A stretch of DNA of 64,000 bases from JASBYZ01 sp029983705 (GCA_965119715.1 OZ221969.1:496001-560000), one strand, 5' to 3'. Positions 51,744 to 60,880 are shown, counted from the first letter of the stretch. Translations and numbers: made by a program. The notes: generated by a model from the sequence alone, not told the origin.

Positions 51744-52118
51744 TTGCCTACAATTAACCAATTAGTGCACAAGGGCCGCAAAAGAATTGCGGAAAAGAAG
51801 AAGAACCCTGCACTCAAAGGAAACCCACAAAAGCGTGGCGTATGCACTCGTGTTTACACCACCAGCCCAAAAAAGCCTAACTCTGCACTTCGTAAGGTTG
51901 CTCGTGTGCGTTTAGTTAACGGCTTAGAAGTAACTGCATACATCCCTGGTGAAGGTCACAACCTCCAAGAGCACTCAATCGTGCTTATTCGTGGTGGTCG
52001 TGTTAGAGACCTACCTGGTGTACGTTACAAAATCATTCGTGGCGCATTTGACGCTGCTCCTGTTCAAGATAGAAAACAGGCTCGCAGCCGTTATGGCGCT
52101 AAAAAGCCAAAAGAATAA
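51744..52118 (+). CDS. rpsL: Ribosomal protein S12
   Basis: A 124-aa S12 starting at TTG 51744, with AAGGAG 8 bp upstream. The decoding-centre loop TTSPKKPNSALRK has the usual Lys43 and Lys44. In the second loop the sequence is RGGRVRDLPG, so residue 88 is Arg (AGA, 52005-52007) where most bacteria have Lys. K88R is a known streptomycin-resistance substitution in other Actinobacteria. It is first in rpsL-rpsG-fusA. Confidence 0.97.
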   Translation: MPTINQLVHKGRKRIAEKKKNPALKGNPQKRGVCTRVYTTSPKKPNSALRKVARVRLVNGLEVTAYIPGEGHNLQEHSIVLIRGGRVRDLPGVRYKIIRGAFDAAPVQDRKQARSRYGAKKPKE

Positions 52119-52157
52119 ATCATACGTAAAGTAATCAAGCTATTAGAGGAGTAATAC

Positions 52158-52628
52158 ATGCCGCGTCGTGCAGCAGCATCTCGCAGAGAAATTATGCCAG
52201 ATGCAGTTTATAACAATCGCCTTGTTACTCAACTTATTAACAAGGTCTTATTAGACGGAAAAAAGTCACTTGCTGAAAACATCGTTTACGGTGCTTTTGA
52301 CATTGTGCAGGAAAAATCAGGTCAAGATCCACTTTCAGTTTTCAAGAAAGCTATGGACAACGTAAGGCCAACCCTAGAGGTTAAGGCTAAACGTGTTGGT
52401 GGTGCTACGTATCAGGTACCTATGGAGGTAAACTCTCGTAGATCAACTACCTTAGCTATTCGCTGGATTGTTGGCTTTTCTCGTGACCGCAAAGAAAACA
52501 CTATGACTGAGCGTTTAGCTCAAGAGATTCTAGATGCATCCAATGGTGTTGGCGCATCTATTAAAAAGCGTGAGGACCTCTACAAGATGGCAGAGGCAAA
52601 CCGCGCATTCTCGCATTATCGTTGGTAA
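52158..52628 (+). CDS. rpsG: Ribosomal protein S7
   Basis: A 156-aa S7 that nucleates the 30S head. PRRAAASRREIMPDA, NKVLLDGKKSLAE and RSTTLAIRWIV are conserved, and the C terminus EANRAFSHYRW has the usual length. GAGGAG precedes the ATG. Confidence 0.97.
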   Translation: MPRRAAASRREIMPDAVYNNRLVTQLINKVLLDGKKSLAENIVYGAFDIVQEKSGQDPLSVFKKAMDNVRPTLEVKAKRVGGATYQVPMEVNSRRSTTLAIRWIVGFSRDRKENTMTERLAQEILDASNGVGASIKKREDLYKMAEANRAFSHYRW

Positions 52629-52654
52629 GAGCTTACACGAGTTAGGATTAGAAA

Positions 52655-54745
52655 ATGGCTAAGAGGTACCCCCTCAAAGACACACGTAACATCGGAATCA
52701 TGGCTCACATTGATGCTGGAAAAACCACAACAACTGAGCGCATCCTTTACTACACCGGTAAGTCTCACAAAATTGGTGAGGTTCATGACGGTGCAGCTAC
52801 CATGGACTGGATGGTTCAGGAGCAAGAGCGTGGTGTAACCATCACCTCTGCAGCCACCACCTGTTTTTGGAAAGATCACAGAATTCAAATCATCGACACC
52901 CCAGGACACGTTGACTTTACCGCTGAGGTAGAGCGTTCCCTTCGTGTTTTGGACGGTACTGTTGCAGTATTTGACGCTGTTTCTGGTGTTCAACCACAAT
53001 CAGAAACCGTTTGGCGTCAGGCTTCAAAGTATCACGTACCTCGTATGGCATACATCAACAAGATGGACCGCGTAGGTGCAGACTTTGCACATGCTATTGA
53101 GACCATGCGTGACCGTTTAAACGCAAACGCAGTTGCAATTCAATGGCCTATGGGTGCAGAAGACCACTTTGATGGCCTTATCGACCTTGTAACCTTTACC
53201 GCTTGGCACTTCAATGAAGATGAAAAGGGTATGATTTACCCTGAGGAAGAGGAAATTCCACAGGAGTACTTAGAGATTGCTAAAGAAAAGCGCACCGAGA
53301 TGCTTGAGGCAATTTCAGAGTTTGATGATGACCTTATGACCAAGCTTTTAGAGGACGAAGAGTACACTGAAGAAGATATTAAGCGTGCTATCAGAACTGG
53401 TACCTTATCTTCACAGTTCCACCCAGTAATTTGCGGTTCTTCATACAAGAACAAGGGTATTCAAGAGCTCTTAGATGCGGTTGTAGACTACCTTCCATCA
53501 CCTCTTGATGTTCCTGCAATCCAGGGTACTGTTCCTGGTACTGGCGAAGAGACTGAGCGCAAGGCAGACCGCAAGGCTCCATTCTCATCTCTTGCATTCA
53601 AGATTATGACTGACCCATACGTTGGTAAATTAACCTTTATCCGCGTATATTCAGGAACTCTTGAGGCTGGTTCATACGTACTCAACTCAACTAAGGACAA
53701 TCGTGAGCGTGTTGGTCGTCTTTTAGAGATGCACTCAAACACCCGTATCGATATTGATGACTGCTCAGCTGGAGACATTGTTGCTGCTGTAGGTCTTAAA
53801 GACACTACCACCGGTGACACCCTTTGTGACGAGGATAACCCAGTTATCTTAGAGTCAATGGAATTCCCTGACCCAGTTATTGACATTGCTATTGAGCCTA
53901 AGACTAAGGCTGAGCAAGACAAGCTTGGTATTGCACTTGCAAAACTAGCTGAAGAAGATCCAACCTTTAAGGTAACCACCGACCACGAGACTGGCCAGAC
54001 CATCATCGCTGGTATGGGTGAGTTACACCTCGAGATCATCGTTGACCGCTTAAAGCGCGAGTTCAAGATTGATGCTAACGTTGGTAAGCCACAGGTTGCT
54101 TATCGTGAGACTGCTGGTAAAGCCGTTGAAAAAGTTGACGGTAAGTTTGTTAGACAGTCTGGTGGTCGTGGCCAATACGGTCACTGCGTTATCAACATTG
54201 AGCCTAACGAGGCTGGTAAGGGTTATGAGTTCTTGAACGAAATCGTTGGAGGTGTTATTCCAAAAGAATACATCACCCCAGTTGATAAGGGTATTCAAGA
54301 GGCACTCGAGTCTGGTGTTATTGCAGGCTACCCTGTAGTTGACGTTATCGTTCACTTAGTTGATGGTTCTTACCACGATGTTGACTCTTCTGAGTCTGCC
54401 TTCAAGATTGCTGGTTCTATGGCAATTAAGGAAGCTCTTAAGAGATCAAACCCAGTTCTTCTTGAGCCAATGATGGCTGTTGAGGTTGAGACCCCAGAAC
54501 AATACATGGGTGATGTTATGGGTAACCTCTCAGGTCGTCGTGGAAAGATTGAAGGAATGGATGACGTTCACGGTTCTAAGGTTATTAAAGCCTCAGTGCC
54601 ACTTTCTGAGATGTTTGGTTATGCTACTGACCTTCGTTCAACCACTCAAGGTCGTGCAGTTTACACCATGCAATTTGAGAAATACGAGCCAGTTCCAAAG
54701 AGCGTTGCAGACGAAATTATTGAAAAATCAGGCGCAAACGCCTAG
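52655..54745 (+). CDS. fusA: Elongation factor G
   Basis: A 696-aa translocation GTPase. G1 AHIDAGKTT, switch region RGVTITSAATT, G3 DTPGH and G4 NKMDR are intact, and domains II-V follow with the usual GRGQYGHC and GYATDLRS blocks. It is the only translation GTPase here: tuf, which often follows fusA, is absent and rpsJ comes next after 25 bp. Confidence 0.98.
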   Translation: MAKRYPLKDTRNIGIMAHIDAGKTTTTERILYYTGKSHKIGEVHDGAATMDWMVQEQERGVTITSAATTCFWKDHRIQIIDTPGHVDFTAEVERSLRVLDGTVAVFDAVSGVQPQSETVWRQASKYHVPRMAYINKMDRVGADFAHAIETMRDRLNANAVAIQWPMGAEDHFDGLIDLVTFTAWHFNEDEKGMIYPEEEEIPQEYLEIAKEKRTEMLEAISEFDDDLMTKLLEDEEYTEEDIKRAIRTGTLSSQFHPVICGSSYKNKGIQELLDAVVDYLPSPLDVPAIQGTVPGTGEETERKADRKAPFSSLAFKIMTDPYVGKLTFIRVYSGTLEAGSYVLNSTKDNRERVGRLLEMHSNTRIDIDDCSAGDIVAAVGLKDTTTGDTLCDEDNPVILESMEFPDPVIDIAIEPKTKAEQDKLGIALAKLAEEDPTFKVTTDHETGQTIIAGMGELHLEIIVDRLKREFKIDANVGKPQVAYRETAGKAVEKVDGKFVRQSGGRGQYGHCVINIEPNEAGKGYEFLNEIVGGVIPKEYITPVDKGIQEALESGVIAGYPVVDVIVHLVDGSYHDVDSSESAFKIAGSMAIKEALKRSNPVLLEPMMAVEVETPEQYMGDVMGNLSGRRGKIEGMDDVHGSKVIKASVPLSEMFGYATDLRSTTQGRAVYTMQFEKYEPVPKSVADEIIEKSGANA

Positions 54746-54770
54746 TTATAAGTTAGTAGGAGTAAGTTAA

Positions 54771-55079
54771 GTGGCAAATCAAAAGATTCGCATCCGCTTG
54801 AAGGGTTATGATCACGAGATCATCGACCAATCAACCAAGCTGATTGTCGATACAGCTCAAAAAACTGGAGCAAAGGTATCAGGTCCTATTCCTTTGCCAA
54901 CTGAGCGTAACCTTTACTGCGTTATCCGCTCACCACACGTAAACAAGGACTCACGTGAGCACTTTGAAATGCGTACTCACAAGCGTTTAATTGACATTTT
55001 GGAGCCAACTCCAAACACTGTTGATTCTCTCATGCGTCTAGACCTCCCTGCAGGTGTAGATATTGAGATTAAGCTATAA
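54771..55079 (+). CDS. rpsJ: Ribosomal protein S10
   Basis: A 102-aa S10 with GTG start and AGGAG upstream. IRIRLKGYDHEIIDQS and the tRNA-proximal loop PLPTERNLYCVIRSPHVNKDSREHFEMRTH are typical. It also works as NusE in antitermination. It is set apart from rplC by 164 bp holding a hairpin and a candidate promoter. Confidence 0.97.
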   Translation: MANQKIRIRLKGYDHEIIDQSTKLIVDTAQKTGAKVSGPIPLPTERNLYCVIRSPHVNKDSREHFEMRTHKRLIDILEPTPNTVDSLMRLDLPAGVDIEIKL

Positions 55080-55097
55080 ATTAGTTTTGAAATAGTT

Positions 55098-55134
55098 TTG
55101 TAGCCGGCCTATTTATGTGTATAATAGGTCGGCT
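55098..55134 (+). promoter_or_regulatory. Candidate rplC promoter overlapped by a hairpin
   Basis: TTGTAG (55098-55103), 16-bp spacer, TATAAT (55120-55125). The same stretch forms a stem, AGCCGGCCTATT with AATAGGTCGGCT (55102-55134), which could fold in transcripts coming from rpsJ and attenuate them. The leader beyond it has a second stem, CTAGGG/CCCTAG (about 55188-55205), before rplC. Confidence 0.45.
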
Positions 55135-55243
55135 GTTCACTTCACTTTAGAGTGGACGCATGTTTGTGAAGAGGCGGTCCGCTGGGGGCTAGGGTGTTGG
55201 CCCTAGAGAGGTCCCATGACTGCATAGAGGTAAAGGAAAAGAT

Positions 55244-55864
55244 ATGGCAAAAACCATTCTTGGCAAAAAGATTGGTATGACCCAGGTATGGAACGATAAC
55301 GATGAAATCGTTCCTGTAACGGTTATCCAAGCTGGCCCCTGCACAGTCGCACAGGTAAAAACTAAAGAGACTGATGGATATAACGCTATCCAAATCGGTT
55401 TTGGCGACATCAGAGAAAAGCATGTAAATAAGCCTATGGCTGGCCACTTTGCAAAAGCTGGAATCAATCCAACTCGCTATCTTCGTGAAATCAGACTTTC
55501 AGAAGATGAGTCATTTAACGTAGGTGACCAAATTACCGTTAATGAGTTTGCAGAGGTTAAAAAAGTTCATGTGACAGGTATCTCAAAAGGTAAAGGCTTT
55601 GCAGGTACCATTAAGCGTCACGGCTTCGGTTCAGGTCCTGGTGGACACGGTTCACACTTCCATCGCGCTCCTGGTTCAATTGGTCAATGTGCATCACCTT
55701 CAAGAGTTTTCAAGGGTGTTCGCATGGCAGGTCAAATGGGTAATGACAAAGTTACTGTAAGAAATCTACAGCTTGTTCGTATTGATGAAGAGCAAAACTT
55801 AATTATTGTTAAGGGTGCTATTCCGGGCGGACAAGGTGCACTTGTAACTATCCGTATGGCCTAA
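55244..55864 (+). CDS. rplC: Ribosomal protein L3
   Basis: A 206-aa L3. ILGKKIGMTQVW at the N terminus and the extended loop reaching the peptidyl-transferase centre (GFGSGPGGHGSHFHRAPGSIG) are intact. First gene of the S10-type cluster after the leader. AAAGGAAAAG precedes the ATG. Confidence 0.97.
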   Translation: MAKTILGKKIGMTQVWNDNDEIVPVTVIQAGPCTVAQVKTKETDGYNAIQIGFGDIREKHVNKPMAGHFAKAGINPTRYLREIRLSEDESFNVGDQITVNEFAEVKKVHVTGISKGKGFAGTIKRHGFGSGPGGHGSHFHRAPGSIGQCASPSRVFKGVRMAGQMGNDKVTVRNLQLVRIDEEQNLIIVKGAIPGGQGALVTIRMA

Positions 55865-55915
55865 AGGGCCCCAAAGATCAATTAGTAAGTAATCCCTTAA
55901 GGCTAAGGAGCAAGA

Positions 55916-56539
55916 ATGTCTAAGATTGAAATCAAGGATACAACAGGAAAGAAGGTTTCTGATAAAGACCTTTCTCCTGAAGTATTTGGTATAGAGCCAA
56001 ATGTGCATGTAATGCACCATGTGGTAAAAAGCCAAAATGCAATGTTACGTCAAGGAACCCACGCTACCAAGACTCGCGGAATGGTAAGCGGTGGTGGTAA
56101 GAAACCTTGGAGACAAAAGGGTACTGGTCGTGCTCGTCAAGGTTCTATCAGATCACCTCAATGGGTTGGCGGTGGTACCGTTTTTGGTCCATCACCAAGA
56201 AACTATGCATTTAGAGTTAATAAAAAGGTTGTTAAGCTCGCTATGCGTTCAGCTTTATCTGCAAAGGTAAATGACAATGAGCTTGTTATTGTTGATAAGT
56301 TCAACTTTGAAAAGCCATCTACCAAAGAAGCAGTAAAAGTTCTAAAGGCATTAGGTGTTGAAGGCAAGGTTTGCATTGTTATTGCTGAAGACGATCTAAA
56401 CACCTATCTTTCATTTAGAAACATCCCTGGTGTCATCGTTATGAACACGCAGGAGGCAAACACCTACGACCTACTCGATAACACTTCTTTAGTTCTAACT
56501 GAAGAGGCTGCTAGTCGCCTAGAGGAGGTGCTTGCATAA
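55916..56539 (+). CDS. rplD: Ribosomal protein L4
   Basis: A 207-aa L4. The exit-tunnel loop GGGKKPWRQKGTGRARQGSIRSPQW is present without visible macrolide-resistance changes. In many bacteria L4 also represses this operon. Its stop shares one base with rplW (TAATG). Confidence 0.97.
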   Translation: MSKIEIKDTTGKKVSDKDLSPEVFGIEPNVHVMHHVVKSQNAMLRQGTHATKTRGMVSGGGKKPWRQKGTGRARQGSIRSPQWVGGGTVFGPSPRNYAFRVNKKVVKLAMRSALSAKVNDNELVIVDKFNFEKPSTKEAVKVLKALGVEGKVCIVIAEDDLNTYLSFRNIPGVIVMNTQEANTYDLLDNTSLVLTEEAASRLEEVLA

Positions 56540-56823
56540 TGCAAAGCGCACACGATGTAATTATTCGCCCAATCATCTCTGAGAAGTCTTTTGACTTAAT
56601 GGAGCAAAACAAATATACCTTTGAGGTAGCTAAGGGCGTTTCTAAAGAAGAAATCAAGCAAGCTATCAAAGAATTGTTCGGAGTTGACGCAGTAAAAGTG
56701 AATACTATGTCAGTTTCCGGAAAACCTAAGCGTGTTAGATACCAAAAGGGTTATACTCGCTCATGGAAAAAAGCTATTGTTACCCTTGCAGAGGGCGACT
56801 CAATCGAGCTTTTTGGTAATTAA
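56539..56823 (+). CDS. rplW: Ribosomal protein L23
   Basis: A 94-aa L23 at the tunnel exit, the docking site for signal recognition particle and trigger factor. IIRPIISEKSFDLME and KPKRVRYQKGYTRSWKKAIVTL are typical. A terminator-like hairpin follows. Confidence 0.97.
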   Translation: MQSAHDVIIRPIISEKSFDLMEQNKYTFEVAKGVSKEEIKQAIKELFGVDAVKVNTMSVSGKPKRVRYQKGYTRSWKKAIVTLAEGDSIELFGN

Positions 56824-56842
56824 TTAGTTCTTATAAGGTGAT

Positions 56843-56985
56843 CCCGCCCACATTGGGCGGGGCATTTTTGAGATATAAATTTCCTTCCGGGTCAATATGG
56901 AGACACCCGGGGGCGTGGTAGTCCGGAGTAAGTGTGCAGTCCATTATCCTGAGTGCTACTTGCAATCGGATCAGAAAGGATAAAC
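56843..56985 (+). promoter_or_regulatory. rplW-rplB spacer with terminator-like hairpin and leader
   Basis: CCCGCCC/GGGCGGG (56843-56861) is followed by GCATTTTTG and could partly terminate. A second stem, CCGGGT/ACCCGG, encloses ATATGG (about 56887-56911). This gap splits the usually compact rplW-rplB junction and may set a different level for rplB and later genes. Confidence 0.5.
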
Positions 56986-57816
56986 ATGGGAGTTAAGCGC
57001 ATTAAGCCTACTTCTCCTGGTAGACGTTTTCAAACGGTTTCAGACTTTGCTGAGATCACTCGTACTACCCCTGAGAAGTCATTGCTTGAGGCACTGCCAA
57101 AGAAGGCAGGAAGAAACAACAATGGTCGTATTACCACCCGTCATCAGGGAGGCGGCCACAAGCGTCAATACAGAGTTATTGACTTTAAGCGTAACAAAGA
57201 TGGCGTACCAGCTAAGGTAGCCAGCATTGAGTACGATCCAAACCGCAGTGCTCGTATCGCCCTGTTGCACTATGCAGATGGTGAGAAGAGATACATCCTT
57301 CATCCTAAGGGTCTGAAGGTTGGAGACATGGTATCAAGCGGATCTGGTTCAGACATCAAGCCAGGTAATGCCCTTGAGTTAAAGGACATTCCTGTTGGTA
57401 CTACTATCCATGCAGTAGAGTTCCATCCTGGAAAAGGTGCTGCAATTGCTCGTAGTGCTGGTACTTCAATCCAGCTTATGGGTAAAGAAGGTGGCTATGC
57501 AATCTTAAGAATGCCATCTTCAGAAATGCGTCGTGTACTAGATACGTGCCGTGCAACCGTTGGTGAAGTAGGAAATGCTGAGCATGCAAACATCACCTTA
57601 GGTAAGGCTGGACGCAGACGTTGGAAGGGCGTTAGACCTACCGTTAGAGGTACTGTTATGAACCCTGTTGACCACCCACACGGTGGTGGTGAGGGTAAGA
57701 ACAAGACCGCAGGTCGTCACCCAGTTACCCCTTGGGGTGTTCCAACTAAGGGATACAGAACCCGTAACAAGAAGAAGGCATCAAACCGCCTCATTATCCG
57801 TCGTCGTAAGAAGTAA
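56986..57816 (+). CDS. rplB: Ribosomal protein L2
   Basis: A 276-aa L2. The start is ATG 56986 (GVKRIKPTSPGRR) with GAAAGGATA upstream; the frame opens earlier but without a ribosome site. The segment HPHGGGEG near the C terminus, close to the peptidyl-transferase centre, is intact. Confidence 0.97.
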   Translation: MGVKRIKPTSPGRRFQTVSDFAEITRTTPEKSLLEALPKKAGRNNNGRITTRHQGGGHKRQYRVIDFKRNKDGVPAKVASIEYDPNRSARIALLHYADGEKRYILHPKGLKVGDMVSSGSGSDIKPGNALELKDIPVGTTIHAVEFHPGKGAAIARSAGTSIQLMGKEGGYAILRMPSSEMRRVLDTCRATVGEVGNAEHANITLGKAGRRRWKGVRPTVRGTVMNPVDHPHGGGEGKNKTAGRHPVTPWGVPTKGYRTRNKKKASNRLIIRRRKK

Positions 57817-57853
57817 GCAAGCGGCTTACCCGAGTTTTTAGGAGATAAACTTA

Positions 57854-58123
57854 ATGAGCAGAAGTCTCAAAAAAGGGCCTTATGTTGAAACCCGCCTCCT
57901 CTCGCGTATCACCGCGATGAATGAGGCCAATGAGAAAAAGGTCGTAAAAACCTGGTCACGTTCTTCAACTATCTTCCCTGAGATGGTAGGACATACTATC
58001 GCAGTTCATGATGGTAGAAAGCACGTTCCTGTTTATATTACAGAGTCTATGGTAGGTCATAAACTTGGTGAGTTCTCACCATCACATACCTTCCGTGGCC
58101 ACGCTGCTGATAAGAAGAAGTAA
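57854..58123 (+). CDS. rpsS: Ribosomal protein S19
   Basis: An 89-aa S19 of the 30S head. SRSLKKGPYVE, TWSRSSTIFPEMVGHTIAVHDGRKHVPVYI and GEFSPSHTFRGH are conserved. TAGGAGA precedes the ATG. Confidence 0.97.
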   Translation: MSRSLKKGPYVETRLLSRITAMNEANEKKVVKTWSRSSTIFPEMVGHTIAVHDGRKHVPVYITESMVGHKLGEFSPSHTFRGHAADKKK

Positions 58124-58139
58124 GAGGGGCTAGGTATAT

Positions 58140-58481
58140 ATGCAATTTAAAGCAGTTGCACGTTACGTACGTGTATCCCCAAGAAAAGCTCGCCTCGTTA
58201 TTGATGCTATTCGCGGCAAATCAGTTATTGATGCTCGCGACATCCTTCTTTTTAACGAGCGTGCTATTTCTGAGGTAGTAACTAAAGTATTAAATTCAGC
58301 TGCCGCAAACGCTGAGTCACTTGAGGGCATTCGTGCTGAAGACTTAGTTGTAAACGCAGCTTATGTTGATGAAGGTCCAACTCTTAAAAGAATTAGACCA
58401 CGCGCTAAGGGTTCTGCTTCAAGAATCAACAAGCGCACTTCACACATTACGGTTGTTGTAGCACCACGAAAGGAGGCGTAA
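58140..58481 (+). CDS. rplV: Ribosomal protein L22
   Basis: A 113-aa L22 that lines the exit tunnel. VRVSPRKARLVIDAIRG and the C-terminal beta-hairpin LKRIRPRAKGSASRINKRTSHITVVV are intact. Confidence 0.97.
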   Translation: MQFKAVARYVRVSPRKARLVIDAIRGKSVIDARDILLFNERAISEVVTKVLNSAAANAESLEGIRAEDLVVNAAYVDEGPTLKRIRPRAKGSASRINKRTSHITVVVAPRKEA

Positions 58482-58488
58482 GAATCAC

Positions 58489-59190
58489 ATGGGACAAAAA
58501 GTAATTCCTACAGGTTTTCGCCTTGGTGTAACTGAGGAGTGGCGTTCACAGTGGTTTGCTGGTAAAGGCTACGCTGAAAACCTTAAAAACGACCTTGAGA
58601 TTCGCAAGTATTTAGAAAAGCGCCTAAACCGTGCTGCTCTTTCACAAGTGTTAATTGAGCGTGCTGGCGATAAGATCAAGGTTATTATTCAAACTGCACG
58701 CCCAGGTATTGTTATTGGTAAGAAGGGTTCAGAAATTGAACTCATCAGAAAAGATCTTGAGAAGATTGCCGGTAGCAAGGTAAACACTGAGGTTGTTGAA
58801 GTTAAGCGCCCTGAGCTTGATGCTCGTCTAGTAGCACAAAGCATTGCAGAGCAGCTTGAGGGCCGTGTAGCTTTTAGACGCGCTATGAGAAAAGCAGTTC
58901 AGTCTGCTATGAAATCAGGCGCAAAAGGTATCAAGATTGAGTGCTCAGGACGTCTTGGCGGCGCTGAGATGAGCCGTCGCGAATGGTACCGTGAAGGCCG
59001 CGTGCCTCTACACACCCTTCGTGCAAAGATTGATTACGGCAAGTCAACCGCATATACCCAAATGGGTTCATGTGGTGTAAAGGTATGGATTTACTTAGGT
59101 GAAGTTCTACCTGGCCAAAAGATTAAGAACCCAGCACTTGAAGGTTCTTCTCGTCCAGGTAACAGACGTCGCAAGGGAGGACATAAATAA
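58489..59190 (+). CDS. rpsC: Ribosomal protein S3
   Basis: A 233-aa S3 with KH domain (IVIGKKGSEIELIRKDL) and the mRNA-entry region SGRLGGAEMSRREWYREGRVPLHTLRA. It starts 7 bp after rplV, and its stop shares a base with the start of rplP. Confidence 0.97.
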   Translation: MGQKVIPTGFRLGVTEEWRSQWFAGKGYAENLKNDLEIRKYLEKRLNRAALSQVLIERAGDKIKVIIQTARPGIVIGKKGSEIELIRKDLEKIAGSKVNTEVVEVKRPELDARLVAQSIAEQLEGRVAFRRAMRKAVQSAMKSGAKGIKIECSGRLGGAEMSRREWYREGRVPLHTLRAKIDYGKSTAYTQMGSCGVKVWIYLGEVLPGQKIKNPALEGSSRPGNRRRKGGHK

Positions 59191-59627
59191 TGTTAATGCC
59201 TAAGCGCGTAAAGTATAGAAAAGTACAACGTGGCTCAATGAAGGGCCGCGCTAAAGGTGGAACTAAGCTTAACTTTGGAGAGTACGGTCTTCAGGCTCAA
59301 GAGGCTCGTTGGGTAACCAACCGTCAAATTGAGGCTGCACGTATTGCTATGACCAGAAAGATGCGTCGTGGTGGTAACGTTTGGATCTCAATCTTCCCAG
59401 ATAAGCCAATCACCAAAAAGCCAGCAGAAACCCGCATGGGTTCTGGTAAAGGTAACCCAGAAGAGTGGGTAGCAGTTGTGAAACCAGGAAGAATCATGTT
59501 TGAAATTTCTGGCGTTTCTGAAGAGCTTGCACGTGAGGCTCTCAGACTTGCTGCTAATAAGCTTCCACTAAAGGTTAAGTTTGTTACCCGCGAGTCCTTA
59601 GGACAAACTGATAAGGATGATGAGTAA
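59190..59627 (+). CDS. rplP: Ribosomal protein L16
   Basis: A 145-aa L16 beginning MLMPKRVKYRKVQRG; ATG 59196 is an alternative two codons in. ARIAMTRKMRRGGNVWI and GSGKGNPEEWVAVVKPGR are conserved. It ends TAATG, overlapping rpmC by one base. Confidence 0.97.
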   Translation: MLMPKRVKYRKVQRGSMKGRAKGGTKLNFGEYGLQAQEARWVTNRQIEAARIAMTRKMRRGGNVWISIFPDKPITKKPAETRMGSGKGNPEEWVAVVKPGRIMFEISGVSEELAREALRLAANKLPLKVKFVTRESLGQTDKDDE

Positions 59628-59836
59628 TGAAGTCTTCAGAGATTCGCGAGCTTTCAAACGAAGAGCTTGCTAACAAGTTAAAAGAGGGCAGAGCTGAGTT
59701 ATTTAACTTACGTTTTCAAATGGCAACCAGCCAACTTGATAATACTGCTCGTGTAAAGACCGTTAAAAAAGACATTGCACGCATCCAAACTGAGATTCGT
59801 GCACGTCAGATCAGCTCAAACAACGCTGTATCTTAA
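59627..59836 (+). CDS. rpmC: Ribosomal protein L29
   Basis: A 69-aa two-helix protein near the exit tunnel, with the conserved ELFNLRFQMATSQLDNTARVK block. Translationally coupled to rplP. Confidence 0.96.
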   Translation: MKSSEIRELSNEELANKLKEGRAELFNLRFQMATSQLDNTARVKTVKKDIARIQTEIRARQISSNNAVS

Positions 59837-59860
59837 AGTAGATAGTGGAGAAAAGTAAGT

Positions 59861-60124
59861 ATGAGTGATACACAACGTAACTTGCGCAAAGTCCGCCAAG
59901 GCGTGGTTGTCTCTATATCTGGCGATAAGACTTGCGTTGTAGAGATTAGAGAAAGAAAGCGTCATCCAAAGTACGGAAAGATGATGACCACCACCAAGAA
60001 GTTCCATGCACACGATGAGAACAATGAGACCGGTGTGGGCGATACCGTTCGCATCATGGAGACTCGTCCTCTCTCAAAGCTTAAGCGCTGGAGACTTCTT
60101 GAAATTGTCGAGCGTGCTAAGTAA
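59861..60124 (+). CDS. rpsQ: Ribosomal protein S17
   Basis: An 87-aa OB-fold protein with RKVRQGVVVSISGDKTCVVEI, HPKYGKMM and GDTVRIMETRPLSKLKRWRLLEIVE. GGAG precedes the ATG. Confidence 0.96.
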   Translation: MSDTQRNLRKVRQGVVVSISGDKTCVVEIRERKRHPKYGKMMTTTKKFHAHDENNETGVGDTVRIMETRPLSKLKRWRLLEIVERAK

Positions 60125-60174
60125 GTTAGCGCCAGAAAGTTAGTAGATTTTAGAATTAACGGAGGAGAACAGAT

Positions 60175-60543
60175 ATGATACAAATGGAATCCGTTCTTAA
60201 CGTTGCTGATAACTCTGGTGCTCGTAAGGTTAAATGCATCAAAGTTATTGGTGGTTCAAAGCGTCGCTATGCAGGCATTGGTGATGTAATCATCTGCGCT
60301 GTACGCGAAGCTGCACCAAACGGCAACATTAAAAAAGGTGACGTAGTTCGCTGCGTTATTGTACGTACCAAAAAAGAGACACGCCGCAAAGATGGAAGCT
60401 ATATCCGTTTTGATCAAAACGCTGCTGTAGTTATTGACGCAAACGGAGCTCCAAAGGGAACTCGTATTTTTGGTCCTGTAGCTCGTGAGCTCAGAGACAA
60501 AAAGTACATGAAGATCGTTTCTTTGGCACCTGAGACTCTTTAA
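60175..60543 (+). CDS. rplN: Ribosomal protein L14
   Basis: A 122-aa L14 beginning MIQMESVLNVADNSGARKVKCIKV, with GTRIFGPVARELRDKKYMKIVSLAPE at the end. A strong GGAGGAG precedes the start. Confidence 0.97.
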   Translation: MIQMESVLNVADNSGARKVKCIKVIGGSKRRYAGIGDVIICAVREAAPNGNIKKGDVVRCVIVRTKKETRRKDGSYIRFDQNAAVVIDANGAPKGTRIFGPVARELRDKKYMKIVSLAPETL

Positions 60544-60562
60544 TATAGGAAGTAGGAGATTC

Positions 60563-60880
60563 ATGGCAAAGTTAAACGTAAAAAAAGGCGATAAGGTAAA
60601 GGTAATTTCTGGTAAGGACCTTGGTAAAGAGGGAACTGTACTCAGAGGTGTACCTGAGTCAAATCGCGTTGTTGTAGAAGGCGTTGCTGTTGCTAAAAAG
60701 GCTCAGCGCCCAACTCCAACCAACACCCGCGGTGGCATCATCGAAGTAGAGCAGCCAATTGACGCTTCAAACGTTCAATTAATCTGCCCTGAGTGCGATA
60801 AGCCAACTCGCGTTGGCCATAAGCTTAACGCTGATGGTAAAAAAGTAAGAGTTTGCAAGAAGTGCGGAGCTGAATTTTAA
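60563..60880 (+). CDS. rplX: Ribosomal protein L24
   Basis: A 105-aa L24 with KOW motif (KGDKVKVISGKDLGKEGTVLR) and a C-terminal pair CPEC/CKKC that can bind zinc. Downstream, CCCCTTAGT/ACTAAGGGG (60905-60935) forms a hairpin in the 116-bp gap before rplE. Confidence 0.96.
   Translation: MAKLNVKKGDKVKVISGKDLGKEGTVLRGVPESNRVVVEGVAVAKKAQRPTPTNTRGGIIEVEQPIDASNVQLICPECDKPTRVGHKLNADGKKVRVCKKCGAEF

Noticed and set aside
53488..54066. A 192-codon minus-strand open frame inside fusA
   Set aside because: fusA is complete and conserved on the plus strand; the minus frame is a by-product of its codon use and has no signal for translation.
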